Source: Acanthamoeba sp. SK_2022b (Eukaryota > Discosea > Longamoebia > Acanthamoebidae). From it: a DNA stretch of 64,000 bases. The notes below the pieces were generated by a model that did no database searches, was not told where the DNA came from, and worked only from the letters and a program-made list of their open reading frames with translations. Positions 21,725-36,178 of the stretch are shown here, one piece after another. The number at the start of each line of letters is the position of its first letter. The stretch's first letter is position 1. The stretch lies in NCBI GenBank assembly GCA_027943245.1, contig JANDJZ010000024.1:124001-188000 (forward strand), read 5' to 3'. A program made the translations under genes and the position numbers.

Positions 21725-24485
21725 ATGAGTAGAAGAGCACAGGACACCGATGAAGCGTGCCCAGAAACAACCGCTGAAGATGAGCTACAAGACCTGGGCG
21801 TGATTGTGCCCGTGTCCGGTAGAGACACTCCCACGATCTACCTCCCACTATGTGAATTTCTCAGCAGCCCCTCGTACTACCTGCCGTTACCTCTCCTGAA
21901 GAAGGTACCCCGTTGCACAACTCTCGAAGGCTGGATCACCTCACCGCCTCCCAGATAAAGAAGCTCCCGGTGGATAAAGGATCAAAGGAGCAGTGGACGA
22001 GACTCTCTTACGGCCCGGTGAACACCACGTACTTGATCGAGGGCTGCACTTGGCCAAAGGTTACGCTTGACGAGACCTGGGTAGAGCACTACAAGCGAAT
22101 GCTGGGTGAGCCGTACATGATGGTATGTCTCTTAACCTCTTGCAAGACATATCTTCTGGTTCTTGACCGTGGTTGCTAGGCTCTCGCACTTAACAACGGA
22201 AAGGAGAAACGTGATGTCGCAGAAGAGACCTGGCGCAATATAGTTCATTCTCAAGGCGAGATCTTGTTCATCAGTGATACTGGCCTTGCCTTAGAGTAGT
22301 GCGTGTTGCAAATGATGGTCTCTTAAGTCAAGTCTCACGCTTTGCTTTGCTCAATCCAGTAACTCAGATGTGAAAACTGACCCACGGCCGGGAATCAAGT
22401 ACGCCGTGGCTCCGGATGTTTCGATGGGGGTCCACTGGGAAGCACTACCACAACCACATCCCTACCGTGCGTGTGCCACACATCGTCTGGCTTTTGCTTT
22501 TGCTGACGCCGAGGACAAGCGACATCCAAGGAATGTCGACGAGTGCGTTCATTCCCTCAGCAGTATTGTCATTGCTATCGCTCCACTCAAAATATCTCTT
22601 GATCTTGTAGAGCGAAGCTTTTGTGCGTGATGGCCCATCGCATTCAACACCTGGAGGCGTCTCTGGATATCGACACAACAGCTGTTCCTTTCGCTCCCTT
22701 GTTTGCACCGAATGGCATCCCGTTGCCCGTGGCAGTGGGTCTCCTGCGAGGAGCGACTGTGTGGTCTGTCCTCTTCATGTGGCGCGATGGGGTAGGATTA
22801 CGTTGGCGGAGACTAGTAGATAAGCAGACACTCCGGACGGCCGTGGGGTTCTTGCACTACACGACATTCATGTACCGACTCTTCTGCTACGGACGCCTGT
22901 TCAAGGAGGCGTTACAGTACCTTCTCACAAAGGTACCACCAAATGACTTTGTGGGCAGACATACAGTGTTCATTTCTGTTCTACAGGAGAAGCCACAAGA
23001 AGAAGCCAAGGCCAAAGAAGCACATGAGGACGAGAAAGACGCAGACAATGGAGGAGACAGAGACGATAGTGATGAAGATAGCGATGACGAAGGTGAAGAA
23101 GAGGTGAAGGAGACACACTCGGAGCCTGGCATACACAGTACGGGCCAGTCCAGCTACCAGATTGACCTACACGGCTTCAACAACCCTGGCGACGAGCTCA
23201 CCGTCCTTCGGCGCTTTTCCCGTGTACGGAATATCTACGTGAGTTGTGGACGGTTCCAGCTTAACTATTCTCATCCAAGCAGATGGGAGCTGATGTCGAG
23301 CTGGGTACTCGGTCCGACGGCGTGATGGTAGTGCGCAAGACCTGGCACGCAGGGAAGGCTCGCGAATTTGAGTGTGAGGTGCGGTCCTATCTGTTGCTAC
23401 GTGCTCAAGGTACCCATCGCTGTCGTACGCCTTGCTCTCTGTAACGAAAGCTCTTGGCTGCTACAGGAGCAGCAGAGACTGCACCGGAACTTTTGGGCTA
23501 TTGGCGCAATCTAGCCACTGGCAAACTTACGATAGAGCTGGAGTACGTGCCCGGTATCCCCCACAAGCAGTTGCGCAGTCTAAACCAGGTCAAGGCCTAC
23601 ATGACTGGTCTGATTAAGGTAAACCCATGACTTGCGATTATTGTCCTGTTGGCTCACCCGCATCTTCGCCACACAGGCTCTGGCGCTCCTGCACGAGAAA
23701 GCTCGGCTTGTTCACCGCGATATCAAGCCTGCCAACATCCGGGCTGGCGTCCTTGCTTCTGGCGGTACACACTCATTAGTCGCGGTGTCAGGCTGGCCGC
23801 TGAATGTACCTCTTCTTCTAAACTTTAGACGTGAGAGTGAAGCTCGTGGACTTCGAATTCGCATACGAACTGGGCGACGTAATTAGGGACAATCGCTGTG
23901 GAACTCCTGGCTACTTGTCGCCCGAATACTGCAGGGCGACTACCCGCATGGCTGAGGCGAGAACCAACAAGAAGCTGAAGGTCCTCTTCGTTGCCTTTCT
24001 TAATGACGGGTGGAGTAGCGGCGATGCTCAGTATTGGTTGTAAACGCTGCCTCCCTTGCGTAGGCAGCTCTGCGGAGCGGAGCGGGTGATCTGTACGCCG
24101 CTGGGGCCATCCTCCTCGAGCTGCTCCTGGACGTCGACTTTGGCGGTCGCCAGGAAGAGAGCGATGAGCTTGTCGCGTACCTGGAGGAACTGATGACCAA
24201 GGAACTCACTCACAAGGAGCGATGCGATCGCCTCATTGACAACATGCCCAACAGATGGCGCAATCCCACAGGGTATACACACAAAGCGTCTAACTTCCAC
24301 TCAAGTGCTTATAGGTGATGCGTTTGTGGTGCAGGGCATCCACAACGCTCGTGTACACGGACACCACCGGCGCCGCGCTGGACCTGGCGCACAAACTCAC
24401 GCGTCATTCCGTTGCTGCCCGCATCACCGCACCCATGGCACTTGAGCACCCTTTCCTCTCCGACCACGAGTCACGTGGTGTCTGA
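21725..24485 (+). CDS. Protein kinase with novel N-terminal region and DFE in place of DFG
   Basis: Multi-exon gene. Verified junctions include exon 1 21725-21904, exon 2 21955-22122, exon 3 from 22180, and a later join giving ...LALEYNSDVKTD. The N-terminal ~350 residues (LCEFLSSPSYYLPLPLLKK, LSYGPVNTTYLIEGCTWP, PRPGIKYAVAPDVSMGVHWE) match nothing I can name. An acidic Glu/Asp/Lys stretch follows (about 22985-23110). The C-terminal kinase domain has a candidate ATP-site Lys in VMVVRKTWHAG, ELEYVPGIPHKQL, the catalytic loop LVHRDIKPANI, VKLVDFEFAYEL where DFG should be, and CGTPGYLSPEY. It ends LEHPFLSDHESRGV. HRD and the activation segment look intact, so an active kinase is possible, but the DFE may change magnesium binding. 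It converges on the HDHD5-like gene. Inner exon borders are approximate. Confidence 0.75.
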
Positions 24486-24592
24486 CCGAGGTCTCTACAT
24501 TGCGCTGCGGTGCATGGTAGAATCGGTCTGTACTGTGATCAATTGCCCGCGTCTCCACAATCTTCATGCTCCTCCACAGCCTAGACCCTTCC

Positions 24593-26112
24593 CTACTGGA
24601 TGTGCTGCGTGTGTCCCTCTTGGCGCAGGATGTACTCAACTGCCTCTGTTTACCACAACCAGGTACCTCTGTTGTAAGCAAACCAGGTTGCGGAGCGGAA
24701 TGTGGAGGCGGCGGCATACCGGTGATGGAGGGGCAAACGTGGGTGGCGGGATGCTGCGCATCGTTGTCCTCGGTGCTCTGAAAGCAGCCAGTCCGCACCA
24801 GGATGGAGGTCCAGCCCATCCCGTTGGCGCCCTTGATGTCTGTTCGTCATCACGGTTGGTTGCGCAGACAGGGGGAACTCGGACATGCTACAAAAGGGGA
24901 GGGAGGGCAATACCGGACAGTGGATTATCACCGACGGCGTAGATGCGTTGTGGTGGGTCGACGTGGCCGCGCTGCTCCAGCAACTCAGTGATTTTACGGA
25001 TGGCGTACTCGTAGGTGGCGCTATATGGCTTGCCAAAGAGCACGCTCTCCAACTCCCGCCCGCTGACGCTCTGCGCACGAGGCATCGTCAGCATGTCATG
25101 AAAGCCCAAATGGTGGAGTAGGGAGAGCAGCTGCGAAGAATGGCGGGTGGCGGTGCCTTGTAGAGGGCTTGGAGGCACACGTGGAACGCGCCGTTGGTGA
25201 AGCGCATGAGATGGAACTGGTTAGCGTAGGAGAGGTCCGGGTTGGCCAAGAACACCGGAAGCTGCTGTTCGGTGCTGTCCGCCTACGCCCCACCGCCACC
25301 CGCGTCCTGGTGAGCGACCCGTCTCGGGGCGATGGTGCGTGGGTGGCCACGCGTACCGGTGACGCTCGTCGAGAAGTGTCAGAGATGTCTCCGTTAGTGA
25401 GGATGAGGTCCACACAGATCTGCAAGGCCTCGCCCCAGTCCTCCGGATGCTACGTGGTTCGTCGTTAAAGAGTGAGTGCTGCCGCAGGTGGTGGATCGAG
25501 GCTCATGGGCGCCAAGTAGAGCCGTACGTTCAAAATAAAGATGGCTTCAAAGACCGTGGGGTCGGGCGTGGGCTCGGCAGGTTGCTCGACCGCGGCGTAT
25601 CGCTTGGAGGGGTACAGGAACGGGTGCCGTCGTGCAAACTCCTGGATCGTCACAAAGTGCGTGAAGCCGTAGCTTGTGTGCACAAAAAAGCAAACAAATT
25701 GATTTAATTGTTAATTAAAATAATATAATTAAATATGAAAAAAAAGGACGGAAGTGAGGTACTTGGTCATGACGCGAGTGGACGAGGCCACGGAAGAGCC
25801 CACAACGAGCACGGGCCGGTGAGCGTAGCGCGGCAGCAGACCACGCATTGGGGTGTGGGACTGCACGAGACGCGCGGGGGAGATGGCATCCCATCCGAGC
25901 AACTGGCGGTAGTGGGCGGCCTTGCCCTCCTCCGTCTCGCCACCCGAGTTGGTGACGAAGATGAACGGGACGCCGGCCGCCTCCAGCCGCTCCAGCGCCT
26001 CGCGCGCTCCGGGGATCGGCTGCGGGCCCTTGTGCAGCACTCCGTCCACGTCGAGCACCACAGCGGCCGCGCCATGCCCGTGGGCTTTCGCTACTGCTCC
26101 TGCACCTTCCAT
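24593..26112 (-). CDS. HAD-superfamily hydrolase, CECR5/HDHD5-like
   Basis: Member of the HAD IIA phosphatase group. The start MEGAGAVAKAHGHG at 26112 leads into motif I AVVLDVDGVLHKG (nucleophile Asp plus the +2 Asp). Cap and motif II follow: PIPGAREALERLEAAGVPFIFVTNSGGETE and HTPMRG...RPVLVVGSSVAS. Later exons give YGFTHFVTIQEFARRHPFLYP, FEAIFILNVR..., the motif III/IV region (GKPYSATYEYAIRKITELL, RIYAVGDNPLSGI) and KGANGMGWTSILVRTGCF. The last join (intron roughly 24600s-24720) gives ...ITEAVEYILRQEGHTQHIQ and a stop at 24593-24595. EYAIRKI and the TNSGG loop point to CECR5/HDHD5, a mitochondrial HAD protein in animals; its substrate is unknown. The residue at the motif IV acidic pair reads GDNP, as usual. 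It shares a 244-base divergent promoter with the phosphate transporter. Confidence 0.8.
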
Positions 26113-26356
26113 CTCCGCGGATTTATTTGATAATAAAAAAATTGTTTTCTCTCTTAAAAAAGAAAAAGTTAAAAAAAAACATGCTGGCCCAACAAACAAG
26201 TTTGTAATTGTGAAACTGGCGTGGCCTTTTTCTTTCTCCTTCTCGCTGGCCGTTTCTTGGCCAAGCCTTTCCGGGAGCGGTCTTTTCCGTGCCTGCAGCA
26301 TCTCGAGCAGCAACCACGCACGCAGGCTCGCGCAACAGAGGGTTCTGGTACTCAAC

Positions 26357-28791
26357 ATGCTGCTGTGGGTGGCCATAGTGGGTGGCGTTATTTCCTTCAT
26401 TCTTGTGCGTCTCCCTCGCCTCCCCGCACAGCTGGTGCTGCCACTTATATCTCCGTCGGGATAGGCGTGGGCTTTGGGCGCCAATGATGTGGCCAACGCT
26501 GTACGTACCCACTTCACCACAGTTTTTTTATTATTAAATATTTATTAATAAAGAAAAATGAGATAAACGGGGCTCACTTGGCTCGTGAACAGTTCGGTAC
26601 ATCGGTAGGTTCCAAAGTACTGAGTCTCCGGCAGGCGATCGTCATCGCCGCCATCGTGGAGTTCGCCGGCGCAGTCCTCATGGGCAGCCACGTCGTTGGT
26701 GCGACCAACCTTCAGCATAAAGCTCGCACCGGTGACCCGAGCTAACGTTGCAGGAGGACGACAGACACGCTGCGCAAGGACATCATCAAGCCGTCCCTCT
26801 ACGCGGGCAATCCCGAGGAGCTGATGGTGGGCATGCTCTCGGCCCTCATTGCCGCGGCTGCGTGGTTGGTGTTGGCCACCTTCCTCAACCTACCCGTATC
26901 GACCACCCACGGCATGGGTGCGCGCCCCTATCGCCACTCTCCTCCCGTGCCCATGCCTGCCTGCTGACACGACAATGGGTGGCTCGCCTGTCGCCAGTGG
27001 GCGCAATCGTGGGCTTCACCCTGGTGGCCAAGGGATTCGACGGCGTGGAGTGGTGGCAGATCGGCAAGATTTGCCTCTCGTGGGTCACGTCGCCCGTTCT
27101 CGGTAAGGCCTTTGCTCTCTCTCTCTCTCTCTCTCTCTCATGTCTGACGTCGTGTCGTTGGGCAGCGGGTCTGATGTCCTTCACCATGTTCTTCCTTGTC
27201 CGCTTCTTCATCCTGCGGCGAGCCAACTCCCTCACGCTGGGCTTCCGATTCCTGCCCTTCTTCTACGCCGTCACCCTGGGTATTTTTCTATAGGCCCGCG
27301 CAACAGTCGCTCCCTCCCTCCCCAGCAACCAGCACCCAGCACTCAGAGCTGTCCCAGATCTCTCCCTGATATTGTGCGCGGATGGCCCGTAGGCGCCCTT
27401 ACGTTCTTTGTCATCTACAAGGGGTCGCCCGGACTGGGCCTGGCCGACTTGCCCATCTGGTTGATCGCCCTCATATGCGGCGGTGCGTGCTCCCCATCAG
27501 CCAACGCGCGGGCTGCTCCCCCTCGCGCTCACGCTTCCTCTCTGTGGTGCCAGGGGTGGCGCTGGCCGCCCTGCTGTTCTGCTTCGTGCTCGTGGTGCCC
27601 TACTTGCGGGACCGCATCAACCGCCTGTTCGACGAGTCCGGCGAACGAAGAGCCGAGAAGGAGGGCCTCAAGGCAAGCTACGAGGGGGTGGAACACACGG
27701 AGGGCTCGGTCTTCGCCTTCATGAGCCCCTACGCCTTCTTCCGGAGCCTGTGGGCCAAACTCCGCCCCGGTCGAGCCGTCGAGGTCAAGGAGGACCCTGT
27801 CGGTGCGGACGTCGCCCCTTGCGATTGCCCCCTCCCTACTCAGTAACCTCACCCAATGCCACACGGGAGGGGGGGGGCATGCAGACGAGGTGTTGAGTGT
27901 GGAGGAGACCCCCCTGGCCGAGGAAGACGGCCCCGACGCAAACGAGGAGATGTACGCCCACAGCGAGGTAACGCGACCCCTCCTGCAAGAAGCGCTCTAT
28001 CTCTTGTGTTCACCAATCAGACGGCGTTTGCCGTTTGTCTCGGTAATAGGTGTTCGACGAGCGAACCGAAGAGTTGTTCTCGTTCTTGCAGGTGTTGACT
28101 GCATGCGTCGGTACGGCATTACGCTTGGCCTGGATGGCAAAGCTATTGTGCGCATGGCATCACGCCGCTGACATGCGTGAGACTACAGGTGGCTTCGCTC
28201 ACGGATCGAACGACGTCTCCAATGCCATCGCACCGTTAGTGGTCATCCTTTCCATCTATCGCAACGAAGACGTCCTGCAAAATGTACGTCGTATTGATGG
28301 TTAACTTGGCCATGCTCTCAAGCGGCATCTCAACCTCGTACTTGAACGGACAGGAGGACACGCCGTGGTGGGTGTTGGTGATGGGTGGCACGGCAATCGT
28401 GTTGGGTCTGGCCATGTGGGGCTACCGCGTGATGGCCACCGTGGGTCACAACATGACCAAGCTCACCTCATCGCGAGGGTTCAATATTGGTACAGGCCCT
28501 TTCTCAGCATGCTGTACGATGTGCTATTCCATTGTGTCGTGAGCTCATACGCTTGCGCCATGGACAGAGTTTGGCGCGGCGATGACCGTGCTGATCGCGA
28601 GCAGGCTCTCCATTCCCATCAGCACTACGCACTGCGTGGTGGGTTCCGTATTCGCCGTGGGCCTGGCTGATGGAATCAAAGCCGTCAACTGGCGGCTGTT
28701 TGTCAACATCATACTCAGCTGGGTCATCACGCTCCCCGTCACCCTAGGGCTCGCTGCCGCTACGTTCGCTCTGCTTGACCTGTTCTACTAG
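26357..28791 (+). CDS. Sodium- or proton-coupled phosphate transporter, PiT/PHO4 family
   Basis: Multi-span inorganic phosphate permease. Exon 1 (ATG 26357) encodes [16 protein letters not shown]; splicing to the next exon gives [12 protein letters not shown], the first copy of the PiT signature GANDVANA. Then come [64 protein letters not shown] and TSPVLAGLMSF. A central hydrophilic loop carries acidic and Lys-rich segments (about 27600-27980). The C-terminal half repeats the motif as [14 protein letters not shown] and [18 protein letters not shown], ending [10 protein letters not shown]. The inverted duplication with GANDVANA and HGSNDVSNA is diagnostic. About ten small introns. Plasma-membrane location and cation specificity are family inferences. 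Confidence 0.93.
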
Positions 28792-28889
28792 TGCCTTTTG
28801 TCGGCGTTCACGCAGCAAGTAGCGCTGGCACCTTGTTATTTAAATGAAGAATTGGTAGTGCTTTGTACTGGTTCAGAGTAAGCAAACCG

Positions 28890-29465
28890 AGTAAAAAGGC
28901 GAGCCGACCTGGAAGCAGACGCAGCCCCTTCACCCTAACATCGTGCTGTTTATCGGCGCGTGAGCCAAGTGGTCCAACCTGTGCATCGTGATCGAGTTCG
29001 TCAAGCATGGCAGCCTGCGCGATGCGCTGGCAAACACGCAGGGCGTCCAGCTCTCATGGCGCCAGCGCGTCAAGCTGCTACAGTCCGCAGCGCTGGGCAT
29101 CAACTACCTCCACTCGCTCCAGCCGGTCACCGTGCACAGGGCCTCAAGCCTTCGAACCTGCTGGTGGACGAGACCATGAACGTGAAGGTGGCCGACTTTG
29201 GGTTCACGCGCATCAAGGAGGAGAACGCCACCATGACGTGTGGCACGCCGTGCTGGAAAGGGCGCCGGAGGTGATTAGGCGAGAAAAGCCGGCCTTCATC
29301 ATCATGCGGGAGGTGCTAATAAGACCGCCCTACGCCGGACGCAACTGCAGGGGCGTGGGTCGCCTCGGGGAAGCCGATGAGGAAGTGCTGGTGTGCCAAT
29401 GCCAAGAAGCGGTCAGCCATGGAAGACGTTGTCACTCAGCTTGATTCTATGCCCACGACGGAGTA
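28890..29465 (+). pseudogene. Decayed TKL-type protein kinase fragment
   Basis: A kinase domain can be followed across frames: LHPNIVLFIGA, then an in-frame TGA, then KWSNLCIVIEFVKHGSLRDAL, VKLLQSAALGINYLHSL. The catalytic loop (about 29130-29160) needs one missing base restored in frame to read LKPSNLLVDE, since one base of the HRD Asp codon region is absent. KVADFGFTRIKEENATMTCGTPCW is followed by another frame change near the APE motif. The C-lobe is partly deleted, ending ANAKKRSAMEDVVTQLDSM. At least one stop and two frame changes make it non-functional as drawn. No N-terminal half or start was found. The sequence type is that of the large tyrosine-kinase-like families in amoebae. It sits just after the phosphate transporter, in the accessory island before the tRNA genes. 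Confidence 0.85.
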
Positions 29466-29578
29466 ACAAGAATGCTGCTGTCCCAAGGCTCCGAAACAAA
29501 ACCAGAAAAAATCCAGGTTCGGCCTTTCTGATTTCTTTGTTGGCCATACTACAATTTACGATGCCCAACATCATGAGG

Positions 29579-29654
29579 GACCTGGGTAGCTCAATTGGTA
29601 GAGCGCCGCAATTCGATAACCGCGGAGGTTGGGAGTTCGACTCTCCTCCTGGTC
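29579..29654 (+). tRNA. tRNA-like gene with enlarged anticodon loop, isotype unclear
   Basis: Acceptor arms GACCTGG / CCTGGTC pair except for one T:T. The A box TAGCTCAATTGG and B box GTTCGACTC match RNA polymerase III promoters, the D and T arms fold normally, and a TTTT terminator follows at 29661-29664. The anticodon arm is abnormal: the stem CCGC/GCGG encloses about 12 bases (AATTCGATAACC) instead of about 7. If the loop is read as ATTCGAT plus three extra bases, the anticodon is TCG (Arg); GAT (Ile) is also possible. It is either a pseudo-tRNA, an unusual tRNA, or a bacterial/organellar-like copy. The body around GGTAGAGC...GGAGGTTGGGAGTTCGA recalls bacterial tRNA-Trp. Confidence 0.55.
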
Positions 29655-29669
29655 CTTCTGTTTTGGTCC

Positions 29670-30801
29670 ACACTATTCGCCCTTTTCGCGTGGCGTTGCG
29701 GATGGAAGCCCTGCCAGGTCTCTTCTCCGACAGCGCAAGGCCGTTAAACTGCACTTGTTCCTGGAACGATGAGAGGTTGAAAATGATTGGTTTTTTACTT
29801 CATAAAGAGGGCGTAGCTGTGGGAAAGGTGCATGATCATATATGCACTTGAATAGGGATTGTGGTGGTTAATAGAGGCCATACCAATGTAAATTTGCCAC
29901 AGGGCCTTCTCCCACAGCCTCATCCTTCATTTCATTGTTGCCCACCTTTGAAGGCATGTTGTGGGTGCTTCCCCAGCAATGGAACTGATGGGCTGAGCAG
30001 CTCAGCCCCTGCGCCTGCAGCCACCACCTCTTCCAATCCACAGTGTGTCCTGCCTCTCCCCCTCCATGTTCTCTCATCCACTCACATATAAATATGATTT
30101 CTCACATGATGAAATTATAGAATTTTCTCATGCACCTTGGGCAGGGCAACAGTAAATTCAGGGAGGCCACAGTGGTCAACCTGGTTTGCTCCAGGTTGCC
30201 AACCTCCCTTTCTTGGTTTAAGTACTGGCCACTGGATGCCATGGGTCTCTAATTAAGGGGGTGGGGAGTTTTTTCTGTACAATTTCTAGACACTGAGCTC
30301 TGTCTTGGAGTTCCACCCTTGTATTGCATTAAGTGGGAGTTCTTTACAACACAAGCATGCCTGGTTCTGTAGCCCCTGATTTTGTGACCTGATGAAGAGC
30401 CCATCCCTCTGCCACTGGCTCAGCCAGGTGTGCTAGTGTTGTAAATAAGAATACCACATAGCAGGGGCAAGCCAAGAATGATAGAGCCACTTTGTGGCCA
30501 TCACAACTGTGACATTACAAAAAAAAAAAAAAGAAAGGGGGGGGGCAACAGAAATTCACTTTTCTATCCAAGAAGACCACCTCACAGAGAGACAGCCAGA
30601 TTTTTTTATTTAATTTTTAATTTTGCAGAGAAGGGCCATTATGGTCTTGCAAACATAAATGTCACATTATAGGGGCCATACATGACCAGTGGTGGAGATG
30701 CACAAACACTACACATGTGGTAATGCATTACCACATTAGTGACAAAACATGTCCTTCCATTTCAAGTCAGGAATGAAATATTAGTGATGAGTGGAACCAG
30801 G
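29670..30801. other. Gene-free interval with extreme CpG depletion
   Basis: No exon, ORF family or RNA fold is recognisable here. From about 29815 to 30812 I find a single CpG (30012), while the coding DNA on either side has several per 60 bases. TG and CA are frequent. It contains an A13 run (30519-30532), a G run (30537-30545) and T-rich tracts. It lies between the two tRNA genes, a common landing zone for retroelements, but no terminal repeats or coding remnant are visible. Confidence 0.65.
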
Positions 30802-30825
30802 CAAAAAGTAAGCCGACCGTGGGGC
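30802..30825. repeat. Duplicate of tRNA-Lys 3' end and terminator
   Basis: A 14-base match GCCGACCGTGGGGC (30812-30825) equals the 3' end of the neighbouring tRNA-Lys (30847-30860, plus-strand view). Both copies are preceded on the plus strand by CAAAAAG, which is the Pol III terminator on the tRNA strand. So the tRNA tail plus terminator occurs twice in tandem. Confidence 0.85.
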
Positions 30826-30846
30826 AAAGACACAAAAAGGGAGATA

Positions 30847-30918
30847 GCCGACCGTGGGGCTCGAACCCACGACCACAAGATTAAGAGTCTTGCGCTCTAC
30901 CGACTGAGCTAGGACGGC
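30847..30918 (-). tRNA. tRNA-Lys (CTT)
   Basis: On the minus strand the cloverleaf is clear: acceptor GCCGTCC / GGTCGGC (one T:T at the fifth pair), D arm AGCTCAGTCGGTAGAGC, anticodon stem AAGAC/ATCTT closing a loop with anticodon CTT, and T arm GTGGG TTCGAGC CCCAC. A box TAGCTCAGTCGG and B box GGTTCGAGCC fit Pol III consensus, and a T5 terminator lies at 30833-30837. No intron. Confidence 0.95.
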
Positions 30919-31017
30919 TGGTGATTGCTGATGATAGGGAGTTTCAAACTAGAAAGTTCACTTGCCGCAAGGGGCTTGTTTATAGCGCTCTTTTTGGTCC
31001 AAAATCATTTAAGAAAG

Positions 31018-35361
<4,344 letters not shown>

Positions 35362-35489
35362 GCGACGCTGTGTGCCCTTCGACTCACGCGCGATCCACAC
35401 CAAACAGGCCCCACCGACGATTAACCAGCGCGACACCAAAGAGTGAAGGAACAATGTTCGTCGTTGATGTTCGTGCTCTTTGCCTCCAG

Positions 35490-36018
35490 TTACTCTTGCT
35501 GCTGCGGCTGCTGCTGCTGTGCCTTTGTGAGCTCGGCGATCTGTTTCTTGAGGCTGGCGTTCTCCTTCTTCAGCTCGGCGTTTTCCTTCTTGATGCTCTC
35601 CACCGTCGCGGCGTCCTCCAGGGTCGCCCCGAGCCGCTGTCGCACAAAACTGAAGCCCAACATACCACAGCGGAGGGAGCGTTAACGGCCACGCTTGCTA
35701 CCACCGCTACACGCGAACCGGGGGGAGAGAGAGAGACGTACTCGAGGGCACTGCTGGGCTTCTCGTGCTCTTCGTAGAGCCCAACCAGCACTACGCCAAA
35801 TAAAGAAAGGTTCATGGGCGCTCAGGGAGACAAGAAGGCACAAAAACCGGAGAGGTACCCTTCGTGAGCGAATCGATGACCCCGCTCTTCTCGAGATAAC
35901 TTTTGAACTCTTCTTTCTCGGTGGTCTAAAGATAAAATCACATTAAAATCTATCTCTTAAGTGCATAACAGACAAAGGGCTGCAAGGCATTGCCGCGGCG
36001 AGGGTCACAAACCTGCAT
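35490..36018 (-). CDS. MYCBP: MYCBP/AMY-1-like small coiled-coil protein
   Basis: About 95 residues from four exons. Exon 1 is only six bases, ATGCAG (36013-36018); the 87-base intron (GTTTGT...TTTAG) leads to TTEKEEFKSYLEKSGVIDSL (35854-35925), then TK/VLVGLYEEHEKPSSALEY, then FVRQRLGATLEDAATVESIK and a Lys/Glu/Gln-rich coiled coil ending QQQQPQQQE. The run 'F..YLEKSGV.D.LTKVLV.LYEE.EKP.SAL' is the hallmark of the AMY-1/MYCBP family (about 103 residues in animals). That protein associates with Myc in animals and with A-kinase anchoring proteins and ciliary structures. With no Myc in amoebae, the partner here is unknown. It shares a 160-base divergent promoter with CPSF2. Confidence 0.9.
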
Positions 36019-36178
36019 TCTCGCTGTTATGATTAAGATGTGGTTTCTCTGAACGTTTTCTGTTTCCTTTTCTTTGGATTTTTTCCAGCCTTTTCTTTGC
36101 CCCCGCCACATCTGCAACCTTGCGGCCGATCTGCTGGAGGGGCGGGAGTGAAGGAGGCGCAAGGAAGTTGATAACGGT

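Noticed and set aside
21541..24485. Kinase and TEP1-like NACHT gene as a linked defence system
   Set aside because: DUF4062/NACHT/WD40 proteins take part in bacterial immunity, but here the domain order is that of TEP1, the genes are separated by ordinary flanks, and no other defence gene is near.
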